DNA of 64,000 nucleotides from Bacteroidales bacterium UBA3844 (lineage in GTDB: Bacteria > Bacteroidota > Bacteroidia > Bacteroidales > Paludibacteraceae), in contig DGHQ01000024.1 in NCBI GenBank assembly GCA_002392915.1, positions 96,471-160,470 of the forward strand, read 5' to 3'. Under the pieces are notes generated by a model. That model was not told where the DNA came from and did not search any database. It saw only the letters and a list, made by a program, of their open reading frames with translations. Both the position numbers and the translations under genes were made by a program. Positions within the stretch are counted from its first letter, which is position 1, and the number at the start of each line of letters is the position of its first letter. Of the stretch, positions 1-9,980 are shown one piece after another.

Positions 1-2
1 AG

Positions 3-3000
3 CCAAACGGTGAAAATCTTCTTTCCACAGCATGCGGATTGTTTGGTTTTGACAATATGACAAATAAGTTTCACCGCGTCGCTCCAAACTATGCCCAACA
101 CGTACTTGACGTTTGCGTCGACAAATTTGGGCGTTACTGGGTAGGACACTACGAAGGGCTATCCATTCTTGATAAAGATGGCAATGAACTATATGTGCTA
201 CTTAAAGGTCATCTTGTTTCGGAGCTACATTCTCTCGACAACAACCATATACTTATCTGCTCCACCGTGGGAGGATCATGGATTGCAGAAATCGACGGAG
301 AAAAGAGCGAGCCTGTTATAAAAAAAGTCGACACTCCTTTTGATGACGTCAGCGCAGTGGCATCCGACAAACAAGGAATACTTTGGATCGGCACACTGAA
401 TGACGGGCTTTGGAAATGCAAGTTCGACGGTACGACTTTTAAATATGACAAGATTATCCCATTGAACGAGCGAGAAGATGCCCTCGCTAAAATATCATCA
501 TTGTTTGTTGATAACAACGGAAATGTTTGGGTGCCCACACAAAGTTCAGGAGTATGGCGAACCACCTCGATAAGCGACTACACATATATAAAATCGAAAG
601 ATGTAGGCATTCCCCAAGCTGTGGGAGCATCTTTCTGTGAGACAGACGACGGTGACGTGCTGATGGGCACCGACGGATGCGGAATGGTATTGTTGGATTC
701 TGATTTTCAGGTGAAACGAAACATATCTGGATTGTCATCAAACAGTGTGCTGACAATTGTAAAAGAGAAAGACGACTATCTGATAGGCTATTGGGGCGGA
801 GAAAGCAACCGTTACAACATAAAGACAGGGGATATATCCAAAATCATTTATAATGGGATAGAAAATCCACGCCACACGACAAAAAATATCTGTCGAATGG
901 CAGATGGGGCAATTTATATATCAGCTGCAGGCGATGGTGTTTACCGTGGGAAAAATGGCAAATGGGAAAAACTTGTTCTGACAGATTCCGCAATGAGCAA
1001 TTATCCTGATGTTTGGGTGGAAGGCACATATCAGAAACCTGATGGGAACATTGTCATATACACAGCCAGAACCATCTGGAGCAACAGATCCGGCAGATTC
1101 AAGCCATTGCTCCCCGACGTCGACAAATCTATGTCTAGCAACCCTTTGCACGTGAACCAATGCGTAGCCGACTCAGGCAATACATTATTCGCAGCCACCA
1201 ACAAAGGCATTTACTGTTTTGACAAAGATGACATATGTCTCGGCACAATTAATTACATTCCTATGGGAGAATATGCGTCTGTGCTGATTGACAAAAACAA
1301 TGTTTTATGGGCCAGCGGATCAAACGGAATTTTGGCAATCGACACAAAGAGAATGACATACGACCGTATGCTTCCCACTAACGCCATTCCATCATACGAT
1401 TATTTCACTGGCAGAGCTTGTCTGCAGACTCGATCAGGCGACATCTACTTTGGATGCAAAGATGGTTTTGTTTGTATCCAACCCAATGTGAAGAGTTCCG
1501 AGAAGATCGAACACATGACATTCTCACATCTCAGCATCCGAGGAAAAACAGTGCCAGTGGGAAGCGACATCCTTCCATATCCATTGAAATCAATGGACAG
1601 GTTGAATTTATTATACAATCAAAACAGATTTTCTATAGGATTCGACTGGGTGGATTTCTCTTTGACAAACAATCTTGTGCCCAAATACCGTATTCCAGAA
1701 ATCGGTATGGATTGGGAGAGTCTAGGCAACAAACGCAGTATAGACATCACGTATCTTCCAGCTGGTGATTTCACTGTTGAATTGGCGGCATTCTCAGGCG
1801 GCAAGGCTGTACAGACGATTTCTCTTCACGTCTCCATATCATCACCATGGTGGAACAGCATATGGTTTTACTGCCTAACTTTCTTCTTATCATGCGTTTT
1901 ACTCTATATTTTATATCGATTAAGAACGAGAAGACTTGAGGAGCACCGTCGACAGCTACAACAGATGGTGGATGAAAGAACTCGTGACCTGAACAATGCC
2001 AACATACTATTGTCAGAACAAAAGTCGGCTATCGAGGCCAGAAACGAAACCCTGTTGGCGACATTGAAGCAAAAAGATCAGATGGTGGCAGTGGTGGCTC
2101 ACGATTTGAAAAATCCGATGTTTGCCATCGTTTCCACTTTAAAACGTATGTTGTCGCATATCTACACACAGGCCGAACAACAACGACTGCTCTCAAAATT
2201 GGCAGCCGAATCTGAAGGTTTGCAGAAACAGATGGTCTCTCTTTTGCAATGGGCAAACGGAGATGTCGCACTCTCCACATACCATCCGTCGGCTATAGAT
2301 GCAAACGAACTGGTGAAAGAGGCTATCTCATTATTGGAAGGTCTGGCGGGAGAAAAGGAGATCAAATTGCGTCAAGACGGAATGACACAATATGCCACAT
2401 GGTGTGATTCACGCATGTTTTCAGCCATCATTCGCAATCTGATAACCAACGCAATCAAATTTTCTTCCAAAGGGAGCGAAGTATCCGTAGATTTGACAGA
2501 GGCCGAAGAGTATTCGATTATTAAAGTGACAGACAAAGGAGTCGGAATGTCACAAAATAAAGTGAACGAACTTCTGTCGGGAGAAAATATAACGTCAACA
2601 TCAGGCACAGAAGATGAGGTCGGCTATGGATTCGGATTCAGAATCGTGCTTGATTACGTTCATAAAAATAAAGGGACACTTAATATAGAAAGCAAATTGC
2701 AGGACGGCACCACAATATCCGTTTCACTGCCCAAATGTCCGGATGAGAAATTGGAATTGCTTTCTGATGAGAAACAGGATGTAGAGTTGACAATAAATAA
2801 GGAACTGCTTTCAGGGAAGTCTATTCTGATTGTTGATGACGACGAACTTCTTTTGGAGCATATCACTGATCTGTTGTCTCCATACGTAGAAGTGCATGTG
2901 GCACACAATGGAGAAGAAGGAATCTCGCAAGCTCAGACATACGTGCCAGACCTAATCATCAGCGACGTGGAGATGCCAAAGATGAATGGTATAGAGATGT

Positions 3001-3554
3001 ATGAAAAGTTGACGGGGGATTTACTCACGTCAAACATTCCTCTACTCTTCCTTTCCGCCAAGACAGATGATAATGTACGATTAAAAGGATTGTCGATCGG
3101 AGCTATCGACTATATAGCCAAGCCATTTGACGATGACGAGCTGTTGGTCAAGATTTGCAACTTCCTGATGTGGCATCAGAAAATACAAGTGACGGCATTG
3201 TCCAAAACATTAGAAGGAGAAGAAGAATCTTCTTCTGAAAAGATAAACCCATTGCTGGAAAAAATAATCCTTTTGGTAAAGGAGAACTACACTAATCCGC
3301 TCTATAGTCTGACTGAATTCACTCAAGACTTAGGAATGAGCAAATCCACTCTTTGCCGACGTTTGAAAGCTATAACAGACAAGACAGCAATGGAGATTCT
3401 GACGGAATACCGCCTCAATATGGCGAAAAACATGTTGGCAGACGGAAACATGTCTGTCAGCGACGTAGCATATGCCGTGGGATTTAACGATCCATTGTAT
3501 TTCAGCAGACGATTCAAACAATTCTTCGGAAATTCTCCTAAATCAGCACGTTGA
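3..3554 (+). CDS. Hybrid two-component system sensor/regulator (HTCS), 5' end cut by window
   Basis: One-protein sensor and transcription regulator for glycan use. The reading frame is open from base 3, so the gene begins left of the window; a TTG at 39 is not a credible start. Numbering from that TTG: periplasmic beta-propeller repeats (about 1-500), a Y_Y_Y-type domain (about 520-600), one membrane helix (about 606-628), a coiled segment, a histidine kinase with His688 in AHDLKNP, an ATPase domain with NAIKF and DKGVGMS boxes, a receiver domain with acceptor Asp976 (SDVEMPKMNG) and a C-terminal AraC-type helix-turn-helix (about 1090-1171). All catalytic motifs look intact. The family binds oligosaccharides in the periplasm and activates the neighbouring degradation genes; the mannanase and esterase immediately downstream are the likely targets (inference). 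Confidence 0.95.
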   Translation, partial: PNGENLLSTACGLFGFDNMTNKFHRVAPNYAQHVLDVCVDKFGRYWVGHYEGLSILDKDGNELYVLLKGHLVSELHSLDNNHILICSTVGGSWIAEIDGEKSEPVIKKVDTPFDDVSAVASDKQGILWIGTLNDGLWKCKFDGTTFKYDKIIPLNEREDALAKISSLFVDNNGNVWVPTQSSGVWRTTSISDYTYIKSKDVGIPQAVGASFCETDDGDVLMGTDGCGMVLLDSDFQVKRNISGLSSNSVLTIVKEKDDYLIGYWGGESNRYNIKTGDISKIIYNGIENPRHTTKNICRMADGAIYISAAGDGVYRGKNGKWEKLVLTDSAMSNYPDVWVEGTYQKPDGNIVIYTARTIWSNRSGRFKPLLPDVDKSMSSNPLHVNQCVADSGNTLFAATNKGIYCFDKDDICLGTINYIPMGEYASVLIDKNNVLWASGSNGILAIDTKRMTYDRMLPTNAIPSYDYFTGRACLQTRSGDIYFGCKDGFVCIQPNVKSSEKIEHMTFSHLSIRGKTVPVGSDILPYPLKSMDRLNLLYNQNRFSIGFDWVDFSLTNNLVPKYRIPEIGMDWESLGNKRSIDITYLPAGDFTVELAAFSGGKAVQTISLHVSISSPWWNSIWFYCLTFFLSCVLLYILYRLRTRRLEEHRRQLQQMVDERTRDLNNANILLSEQKSAIEARNETLLATLKQKDQMVAVVAHDLKNPMFAIVSTLKRMLSHIYTQAEQQRLLSKLAAESEGLQKQMVSLLQWANGDVALSTYHPSAIDANELVKEAISLLEGLAGEKEIKLRQDGMTQYATWCDSRMFSAIIRNLITNAIKFSSKGSEVSVDLTEAEEYSIIKVTDKGVGMSQNKVNELLSGENITSTSGTEDEVGYGFGFRIVLDYVHKNKGTLNIESKLQDGTTISVSLPKCPDEKLELLSDEKQDVELTINKELLSGKSILIVDDDELLLEHITDLLSPYVEVHVAHNGEEGISQAQTYVPDLIISDVEMPKMNGIEMYEKLTGDLLTSNIPLLFLSAKTDDNVRLKGLSIGAIDYIAKPFDDDELLVKICNFLMWHQKIQVTALSKTLEGEEESSSEKINPLLEKIILLVKENYTNPLYSLTEFTQDLGMSKSTLCRRLKAITDKTAMEILTEYRLNMAKNMLADGNMSVSDVAYAVGFNDPLYFSRRFKQFFGNSPKSAR

Positions 3555-3609
3555 AACAATCATCCATATTTGTGAAAACATTCTCCTTAGTGTTTTTTGT
3601 GCCTCAATC

Positions 3610-3617
3610 TACTTTTG
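3610..3617 (+). promoter_or_regulatory. Promoter -7 element TACTTTTG before the mannanase gene
   Basis: Matches the Bacteroidota -7 consensus TAnnTTTG and lies 28 bases before the ATG of the GH5 gene. No TTTG at the usual distance upstream is clear, which fits a promoter needing an activator such as the upstream HTCS. Confidence 0.45.
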
Positions 3618-3645
3618 TCACAAATCAATATAACACACAAACGAT

Positions 3646-5346
3646 ATGGATAAACTTATCAAATTATCAACTATAACATTCGGGATAATCTGGCATGCTA
3701 ATTGTTTTGCTGGAGCACTTGACGACATATGTTCGGCATCCGAGTCGAAAGGAGTTTACGAAGTGGAATGCAGCAACGACTTCAAAGCATCAGAAGTAAG
3801 CGTGACGAATAAATCAGGCTTAGGAGTACTCAGACTTGAAAATGAGACTGACTACATCAATTTGTCTGTCAACTTATCTGCTAAAGGAGCTTACAAAGTG
3901 TATGTAGGCTACAATTCGCTTCACGGATTCAAACAGATCAACTGTGCAGTCAATGGAATTGGGGGGACAGCTAACCTTGGAGAAAAAAACGACCAGGAAG
4001 CGGATAAAAGAGGAGAATGCTTAGTAGGAACATACGATTTCAAGTCGGGAGACAACACCGTCAAACTGACACCTATTTGGACATGGGCAGTGGTAGACTA
4101 CGTACGTATAGAAAAGGATAATGACGCACCATCATACGAGTTTAAGGTTTCCGATGTAGACGGATTTAAAGTGGACGGGGCAAAGCTACTCGACCGTTGC
4201 GGCAACGAATTTGTGATGAGAGGTGTGAATCTAGCATACACCTGGTTTAAGAGTTCCGCCTATACCCAGTTGGAAGCCATCAATAAATATGATGCCAATG
4301 CCGTTCGTATCGTGTTGGGCGACGGAGCAAAGTTTAGCGCCGACGATGCCGCATCTGTCAAAAAGATAGTGGACAAATGTAAGGAATATGGAATGGTGGC
4401 AATCATTGAAGTTCATGATGCTACTGGCAGCGACGACATTAACGATTTAGTGAAAGCCGCCAACTTTTTTGCAAACATGGCATCTGTATTGAAAGGCACA
4501 GAACACTACGTCATCATCAACATTGCAAACGAGTGGCACAACTCTTCTTCAGCAGCCAACTGGCGTGACGGATACAAAAAGGCTATTCCAGTAATAAGGA
4601 AAGCAGGACTTCGCCATTGCATCATGGTTGACGCAGGAGGATACGGGCAAAACGCATCCACAATCCACACTTATGGAAAAGAGGTGTTGGCTGCAGATAC
4701 GGAAAACAACATTCTTTTCTCCATCCACATGTATGGTTCTGCCGGCAACACCAACAAAATAGCATCCAACATCGACGGAGTAATCAATCAAGATTTAGCA
4801 TTATGCATCGGTGAATTTGGATGGTTTCACAGTGATGGAGACGTCGATGAAGAACAGATACTTTCCTATTGTAAAGAAAAAAACGTAGGATGGTTGGCAT
4901 GGTCATGGTATGGCAACGGCAGTCCGGTGGAATATCTTGATGTGGTGAAAGACCCATCGGCAAATCCTGTGTTGTCTTCATACTCTAATCTTAGCATCAA
5001 GAACTGGAACAATACAACAACATGGAAAGGATCCAGCAATTGGGGCAAAATAATCACAGACGCTTGGAAAGCAGAAGCTAAAAAAGCGACTTTAAATGAA
5101 TGCACTCAGACTTCACTAAATGAAAAATATGCAGAAGGACGACCATACGTCTTCTTGGATCAAGATTCAAATTTAAACCTGATTCTCAACGAAGATGCTA
5201 ATATTGTCGTAACCGAAATAAGTGGCCGTGTCATCTCGCAAAACAACCTGAAAAAAGGGATTCATAAAACAAATGTCAGCAAGTGGCATAGCGGACTTTA
5301 CCTTGCTAATGTAGACGGGAATGTTTTCAAGATCATCAAGAGATGA
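3646..5346 (+). CDS. Exported GH5 endo-beta-1,4-mannanase (GH5_8-like) with N-terminal CBM and T9SS sorting tail
   Basis: Predicted to hydrolyse beta-1,4-mannan outside the cell. Residues 1-22 form a signal peptide. A carbohydrate-binding beta-sandwich (CBM35-like, ending in VVDYVRIEK) covers about 35-155. The GH5 barrel (about 165-480) begins DGFKVDGAKLLD and follows the layout I remember for bacterial subfamily 8 mannanases (MRGVNLAYTWFK, EVHDATG, SIHMYGSAG, GWLAWSWYGN). The acid/base is Glu296 in IANEWHN and the nucleophile Glu390 in IGEFGW. The last 65 residues, ending NVFKIIKR, look like a type A T9SS sorting domain. The esterase gene follows after 43 bases, so the pair is probably cotranscribed. 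Subfamily assignment is by eye. Confidence 0.9.
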   Translation: MDKLIKLSTITFGIIWHANCFAGALDDICSASESKGVYEVECSNDFKASEVSVTNKSGLGVLRLENETDYINLSVNLSAKGAYKVYVGYNSLHGFKQINCAVNGIGGTANLGEKNDQEADKRGECLVGTYDFKSGDNTVKLTPIWTWAVVDYVRIEKDNDAPSYEFKVSDVDGFKVDGAKLLDRCGNEFVMRGVNLAYTWFKSSAYTQLEAINKYDANAVRIVLGDGAKFSADDAASVKKIVDKCKEYGMVAIIEVHDATGSDDINDLVKAANFFANMASVLKGTEHYVIINIANEWHNSSSAANWRDGYKKAIPVIRKAGLRHCIMVDAGGYGQNASTIHTYGKEVLAADTENNILFSIHMYGSAGNTNKIASNIDGVINQDLALCIGEFGWFHSDGDVDEEQILSYCKEKNVGWLAWSWYGNGSPVEYLDVVKDPSANPVLSSYSNLSIKNWNNTTTWKGSSNWGKIITDAWKAEAKKATLNECTQTSLNEKYAEGRPYVFLDQDSNLNLILNEDANIVVTEISGRVISQNNLKKGIHKTNVSKWHSGLYLANVDGNVFKIIKR

Positions 5347-5389
5347 AGAAGAAATCAGTTGAGAATAGAATCAAAACCGATAATTAATT

Positions 5390-6736
5390 ATGCACAATTG
5401 GATTAAAATATTAACGACAAGTGCCATAACTATGGTTTTAGGAGGCACAGCGATGGCTATAACTCCCAATAAGCTATTAAGTCGTGGACTGACAGCCTAC
5501 ACAAGCAGTGGAGAAAACCACTACATTACAGATGGAGACCTGACGAACTGGAAACAGTGTACGGCTAAAGAGATCGCTTTGAATGTCGGGGAAGGTCCAT
5601 CACATCTTTTCATATCATGGGAATCGTATGGAGACTGTGCATGGGCGACCGACTTCACAAGCGGATGCGGACATACAGGTATATCTCTCCGCAACTTCAA
5701 AATACTTACATCTTCCAATTCCACAAACGGACAGGACGGCGACTGGATTTTGGCGACAGAGGTCAAAGACAATCCCGTCATGGCAAGAGGAATCTATATT
5801 GATTTCGACGGCATGTCGTGGTTCCGCTTTGTGAGCGAAGAGAATGTCGGACAAATTTTGGAAATAGAAGCCTTCGACGCGTCAAACGATGGCGATGACA
5901 CGTGGTTCTTCATGGGAACAAGTATCAGCCAAATGGGATTGAAGCAGCAGGACACCGATTCCACCACTGCCAATATCATCCACGGACGATTCCCTAATTT
6001 CACACCAGCAATGCTAAGAGGCGGAATAGGTTGTATCAACAGCACCGAAGTTGTGGCTCATATTGACGATTATTTACGTTATGCAGGCAACGTAAAGCAT
6101 TGGGCTATAGAAATGGGCACAAACGACGCTTGGGGAGGCGGAGACTGGAATCTTGAAACTTACAAACGTAATATGCAGACGATTATCGACTCGGCCAAAG
6201 CTCATGGTATTGAGCCCATTCTGGCACGCATTATCGCTACGAATGAATCAAAAGCAGGCTGGCAAGTCAATCCTAAGTTTCTTCAGGCAATCGATGAGCT
6301 GACTCAAGAAAACAATCTGTACCCAGGACCTGATTTCTACAGCTACTTCTTAGCTCATCCTGAGCAAATAGCGTCTGACGGAGTGCATCCGAACGGCGAG
6401 ACTAAAGGAGGACAAGCAATGCATCATTTATGGGCTGATGCGTTGTCACCTCTGTATGCAAATAGTGAAATAGAAAAGCCGGACACAACATCCATACAAG
6501 AAGTCGTAGGTTCATCCGTACCGTCTTTACACGTGAACGGAAACAACATCCGTATTTCCGGAATAGACGCTGATATAACCGTCGACATGATATCTGCATC
6601 AGGGAAAGTGGAAGAGCAGCATAGTCTGTGTGGGCAACAAGAATATGAGTTTACTAGCCAAGTGACTCCGGGGCTATACATCATCGTTGTGAAATGGAAT
6701 GGAGGATATGCTTCTTATAAAGTGACATTTTTCTAA
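5390..6736 (+). CDS. Exported SGNH/GDSL-type esterase with T9SS sorting tail
   Basis: Likely a carbohydrate O-acetylesterase. After a signal peptide (1-23) comes a beta-sandwich-like region with discoidin-like features (about 30-165), then an SGNH hydrolase domain. Block I reads MGTSISQMG with Ser178 as nucleophile; the Gly and Asn blocks are present as LRGGIGC and MGTNDAWGG; Asp330 and His333 in SDGVHPN complete the triad. The C-terminal 70 residues resemble a T9SS type A sorting domain. Adjacent to a mannanase and probably in its operon, it may deacetylate acetylated mannan so that the mannanase can cut it (inference from position). The substrate is not shown by the sequence. Confidence 0.85.
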   Translation: MHNWIKILTTSAITMVLGGTAMAITPNKLLSRGLTAYTSSGENHYITDGDLTNWKQCTAKEIALNVGEGPSHLFISWESYGDCAWATDFTSGCGHTGISLRNFKILTSSNSTNGQDGDWILATEVKDNPVMARGIYIDFDGMSWFRFVSEENVGQILEIEAFDASNDGDDTWFFMGTSISQMGLKQQDTDSTTANIIHGRFPNFTPAMLRGGIGCINSTEVVAHIDDYLRYAGNVKHWAIEMGTNDAWGGGDWNLETYKRNMQTIIDSAKAHGIEPILARIIATNESKAGWQVNPKFLQAIDELTQENNLYPGPDFYSYFLAHPEQIASDGVHPNGETKGGQAMHHLWADALSPLYANSEIEKPDTTSIQEVVGSSVPSLHVNGNNIRISGIDADITVDMISASGKVEEQHSLCGQQEYEFTSQVTPGLYIIVVKWNGGYASYKVTFF

Positions 6737-6784
6737 ATAACTCTATATAACACATTATTACTCAAACCCGAACAAAATTCGGAG

Positions 6785-6821
6785 CACAAAAAAAGCATCG
6801 GTTGACGATGCTTTTTTTGTG
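6785..6821. terminator. Bidirectional rho-independent terminator
   Basis: Perfect 16-bp stem (6785-6800 with 6806-6821) and 5-base loop. Seven A on one arm and seven T on the other give a U-run in both directions, so it can stop the esterase transcript and the opposing VWA-gene transcript. Confidence 0.85.
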
Positions 6822-6921
6822 AATAGTATTTAACAACATCTTCTTTTCTTCCGACTGCGAAAATAATGGAAGAGTTATCCTCAAAAGACATTAGACATAT
6901 TTCTTAGTCGCAAAGAATTCA

Positions 6922-8445
6922 TTATTTCTTTAGCATACTGGCTTCTCGAACCAATACCTTAAGTTCATCAACATATCCGTTCTCATCAGAAGGTATAGAT
7001 GCAATTGAGTTTGAAATATCCTCAAGAGACATCGGACAATATTTGCTGTCATTCAGCACCTGTGCAAATGCAGAGACATATTGAGCCAAATTAAAATCGG
7101 CAGAATTCAAATCTTTTAGATAAGAGCCGTCGACTTTTAATTCCTGAAGTTTACTTTCTGTTTCAGTCGGTTTTTTATAACGGAATTTCACCGTCATCCA
7201 ATTAGTATGGTCGTTAGAAGCGACGGGATTAACATATTCCGATTCTGTAGCTGTATTAGGAAACTCTTCATTGCTATCGGCCGAAACAATCTCATAAAGT
7301 GCGGTTACAGTATGTCCAGAGCCCATGTCACCAGCATCTTTCTTGTCGTTATTGAAATCCTCATTATTCAACAAACGCTTTTCATATCCAATTAGACGGT
7401 AGGCTTTCACCAAATTAGGATTGAAATCCACCAATATCTTCACATCTTGAGCCACAGTATAAATAGATCCCCACAGTTCAGTACCGAGAGCCTTTTTTGC
7501 CTCGTAAATTGTGCTTATATACGAATAATTGCCATTTCCTGCGTCGGCAATAGTCGACATCATCTCATCATTAAGATTACCGCGTCCGAAGCCAAGCACA
7601 GTCAGGAACACATTCGTCTCCATCTCCTTCTGAATCAAATCTTTAAGACCTGCAGTGCTAGATACTCCCACATTGAAATCTCCATCTGTAGCAAGTATCA
7701 CACGGTTGTTTCCACCACTGATAAAATTCTTATGGGCAATCTCGTATGCTGTCTGAATACCTTTGGCTCCCTGAGTGCTGCCACCTGCAGAAAGAGAATG
7801 TAGTGCGTTATAAATCTTCTTGCGTCCTTCTTTAGTGCACAGAGTACTCTGAAGGACAACTCTATCTCCACTAGCATATGTCACAATAGCCACACGGTCA
7901 TTATCACGTAACCCATCCATCAAAACATCAAAAGCTTCGACAAGCAAAGGTAGTTCTTGAGACATACTTCCAGAAACGTCGATAAGAAAAACTAGATTTG
8001 AAGATGGCACATTACTTACATCAATAGTCTTTGCCTTAAGACCAAGTTTAAGTAGATAATGGCCTTTGTTCCACGCACACTCACCTATTTCTGCATTCAA
8101 CGAAACAAGATCGTCACCAGTTGGTTCGGGATATGAATAATTGAAATAATTGACAAATTCCTCTGTTCTGACAGATCCAATAGGCGGAAGAGAACCCCTT
8201 TGAATATAATCTCGGACATTACTATAACTTGCCTTGTCTACATCTACAGAGAAAACAGACGTCGGATTAACAGAAACCAATTTAAAATCGTTTTCATCCC
8301 TATCAGCGTATCTTTCTGTATTGTAATAAGAATCATATCCACCTGGAGAATAATTCATGGTACCGTCTTCTGAATCTTCTCTACCACATCCCATAATAAA
8401 AAGTCCGAATAAAATAATCTGGGACAACAAAATAGTCTTTTTCAT
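6922..8445 (-). CDS. YfbK-type von Willebrand factor A lipoprotein
   Basis: The chosen ATG at 8445 gives MKKTILLSQ followed by a lipobox ending in Cys (FIMGC); ATGs six or eighteen bases further upstream are possible. An N-terminal VWA-associated segment (FSVDVDKASYSNVRDYI) precedes a VWA domain whose metal-binding MIDAS motif DVSGSMS is intact, with the expected Thr and Asp (ATDGDFNVG) further on. The C-terminal part (YRLIGYEKR, GHTVTALYE) corresponds to the DUF3520-type end of this family. About 507 residues. Members are membrane-anchored proteins of unclear role, presumably binding protein partners. It stands alone between a terminator and its own promoter. Confidence 0.85.
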   Translation of the reverse strand: MKKTILLSQIILFGLFIMGCGREDSEDGTMNYSPGGYDSYYNTERYADRDENDFKLVSVNPTSVFSVDVDKASYSNVRDYIQRGSLPPIGSVRTEEFVNYFNYSYPEPTGDDLVSLNAEIGECAWNKGHYLLKLGLKAKTIDVSNVPSSNLVFLIDVSGSMSQELPLLVEAFDVLMDGLRDNDRVAIVTYASGDRVVLQSTLCTKEGRKKIYNALHSLSAGGSTQGAKGIQTAYEIAHKNFISGGNNRVILATDGDFNVGVSSTAGLKDLIQKEMETNVFLTVLGFGRGNLNDEMMSTIADAGNGNYSYISTIYEAKKALGTELWGSIYTVAQDVKILVDFNPNLVKAYRLIGYEKRLLNNEDFNNDKKDAGDMGSGHTVTALYEIVSADSNEEFPNTATESEYVNPVASNDHTNWMTVKFRYKKPTETESKLQELKVDGSYLKDLNSADFNLAQYVSAFAQVLNDSKYCPMSLEDISNSIASIPSDENGYVDELKVLVREASMLKK

Positions 8446-8478
8446 AAACATAAAAGTTATCAAGTATTAAAAATGCAA

Positions 8479-8509
8479 CAAATATAAGTTTAATTTGTCA
8501 AAACACAAA
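8479..8509 (-). promoter_or_regulatory. Promoter of the VWA lipoprotein gene
   Basis: On the minus strand, TTTG (8506-8509), a 19-base spacer and TATATTTG (8479-8486) match the Bacteroidota promoter consensus. Located 34 bases before the start codon chosen for the VWA gene. Confidence 0.55.
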
Positions 8510-8540
8510 CTAAAACACGAGAATCGAAAATTCATTTGTA

Positions 8541-8879
8541 TTATCCTAATCTTTCACACGAAAGAGGTTTATCCCAAAAGACACTACCCTCAACCTCTGT
8601 CGCCAATTCATCAATATATTGAGCAAGATCCTCAATAAATTGTTTTTCTTTCTTTTTTGAGCGACGGCCACGACCTTCAAAAATCACCTTAGTGAAATAT
8701 GCATCATACGGCACACGGAAATCTTCAGAATCCTCATACGGCATGAAAGCGACAGCCGCAGTGTATTTGATGTTTCCAGCCTCAGAATCAGAAATAAGCA
8801 GAACAGAAGCTGCACGGCGTTTCACTCCATTATATTCAAGTTCAGCTTCAAAATAACGCTGATATACATTTACCTCCAT
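8541..8879 (-). CDS. Conserved-looking small hypothetical protein (112 aa)
   Basis: I do not recognise a family. The protein has no signal peptide or membrane segment. It starts MEVNVYQRYFEAEL, has alternating hydrophobic strands suggesting a beta-rich N-terminal part, then a very basic stretch GRGRRSKKKEKQ (about 70-81) and an amphipathic acidic helix (IEDLAQYIDELATEV). The basic patch could contact nucleic acid, but this is only a guess. It has normal codon use, an ATG start and no overlapping alternative gene. It sits 95 bases upstream of the VWA gene, which has its own promoter in between. Confidence 0.6.
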   Translation of the reverse strand: MEVNVYQRYFEAELEYNGVKRRAASVLLISDSEAGNIKYTAAVAFMPYEDSEDFRVPYDAYFTKVIFEGRGRRSKKKEKQFIEDLAQYIDELATEVEGSVFWDKPLSCERLG

Positions 8880-8924
8880 AACCAGTCAATTTTTATTTAC
8901 CAACCACATTATTCAACAAATAAA

Positions 8925-8975
8925 AAACCGTTTTAGAATCTCAGACAATGCATCCGATCAATACTAAAACGGTTT
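8925..8975 (-). terminator. Terminator of the PorP/OmpA/type B operon
   Basis: Minus-strand 12-bp stem (8964-8975 with 8925-8936, AAACCGTTTTAG and its complement) with a 27-base loop, followed on the minus strand by a T-rich run. It lies 65 bases after the PorP stop codon. Confidence 0.6.
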
Positions 8976-9040
8976 ATATTATTTATAAAAATTGTAAAAT
9001 AGTAGAATTACGCTATTGATATACAATTTTCTAAAGAGTA

Positions 9041-9967
9041 TTACTCGAATCTCTCATAAGGGACCTTCGTCTTCTTAGTCTGAACACTATAAGACAACAT
9101 GATTTCATGAGCAGAACCAGACAATTTAGACACGTTACCGAAGTTATAGTCAAAAGTATATCCGATACGGAAGTTCTTATACTCAGCACCGACCATAAAA
9201 GCGATAGGGTTTGTGCCAAACTTATTAAACATATCCGGATGATATGTCATACCACCCCAAAGGAAATTCTTGTAGAACAAGATTGCGTTGATTTCCGCAA
9301 CAGCAATTTTTTCATGCCAAGTATATGCCAATGCAGGAGCCAAAACAAAATTGTCGGACAAATCCCAGAAATAACGGCCATAACCATTAATATGAAAAGC
9401 AGACTGAGTAGTTGTAGACTCATACTTCAAAAGGTGAGTACCAGATACTCCAAACATATATTTTGGATTAGAGAACTCAAGACCGAAATCCACATCCGGA
9501 TGAACTTCACTTACTCTGTTGTCAATAAAGTCGTGATCATCTGTAATCTCAGTAATATCTTCAGGAGTATATTTGCTTGCGTCGAAATAAGCATATTGGA
9601 TACCAGCACTTAATCCCATAGAAAGAACCATATCCTCACGCAGGCGCAACACATATGCGTAGACTGCCTTAGGATTAAAACTTCCCTTTGCTGGACCGAT
9701 GTCGTCATAACTCATTGTGAAACCGAATCCTGAATTAAGTTCAGTTTTAAAAGTTTGGACATTTAGGATACCAGACTTAGGAGAATCCTTGATATCAACC
9801 CACTGGAAACGGCCCAACAAAAAAGCATCTATCTGTTCAAAGTTACCAATACCAGCTGGATTCTTGTTGATACGTGAGAAAAATTGCTGAGTCATTAGCA
9901 AGTCCTGCTGAGCATGGGCTGAAACCGTAAATAGCAACGTTGCTAATACAATAAATATTTTCTTCAT
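9041..9967 (-). CDS. PorP/SprF family type IX secretion-associated outer membrane protein
   Basis: Outer-membrane beta-barrel protein, about 308 residues. Start chosen at 9967 (MKKIFIVLATLLF, signal peptide ending SAHAQ) because AAGGAG lies nine bases upstream and overlaps the end of the preceding OmpA gene; an in-frame ATG at 9988 would overlap that gene. The family signature appears at the mature N-terminus, QQDLLMTQQFFSRINKNPAGIG, and the chain then shows many amphipathic strands (e.g. GGMTYHPDMFNKFG), ending in a terminal strand. Members support secretion and surface attachment of the partner protein carrying a type B sorting domain; that partner is encoded two genes upstream in the same operon. 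Confidence 0.9.
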   Translation of the reverse strand: MKKIFIVLATLLFTVSAHAQQDLLMTQQFFSRINKNPAGIGNFEQIDAFLLGRFQWVDIKDSPKSGILNVQTFKTELNSGFGFTMSYDDIGPAKGSFNPKAVYAYVLRLREDMVLSMGLSAGIQYAYFDASKYTPEDITEITDDHDFIDNRVSEVHPDVDFGLEFSNPKYMFGVSGTHLLKYESTTTQSAFHINGYGRYFWDLSDNFVLAPALAYTWHEKIAVAEINAILFYKNFLWGGMTYHPDMFNKFGTNPIAFMVGAEYKNFRIGYTFDYNFGNVSKLSGSAHEIMLSYSVQTKKTKVPYERFE

Positions 9968-9980
9968 ATTCTTTTTCTCC

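Noticed and set aside
9107..9613. Plus-strand ORF of 168 codons
   Set aside because: Entirely antisense to the PorP/SprF gene, which has clear family features.
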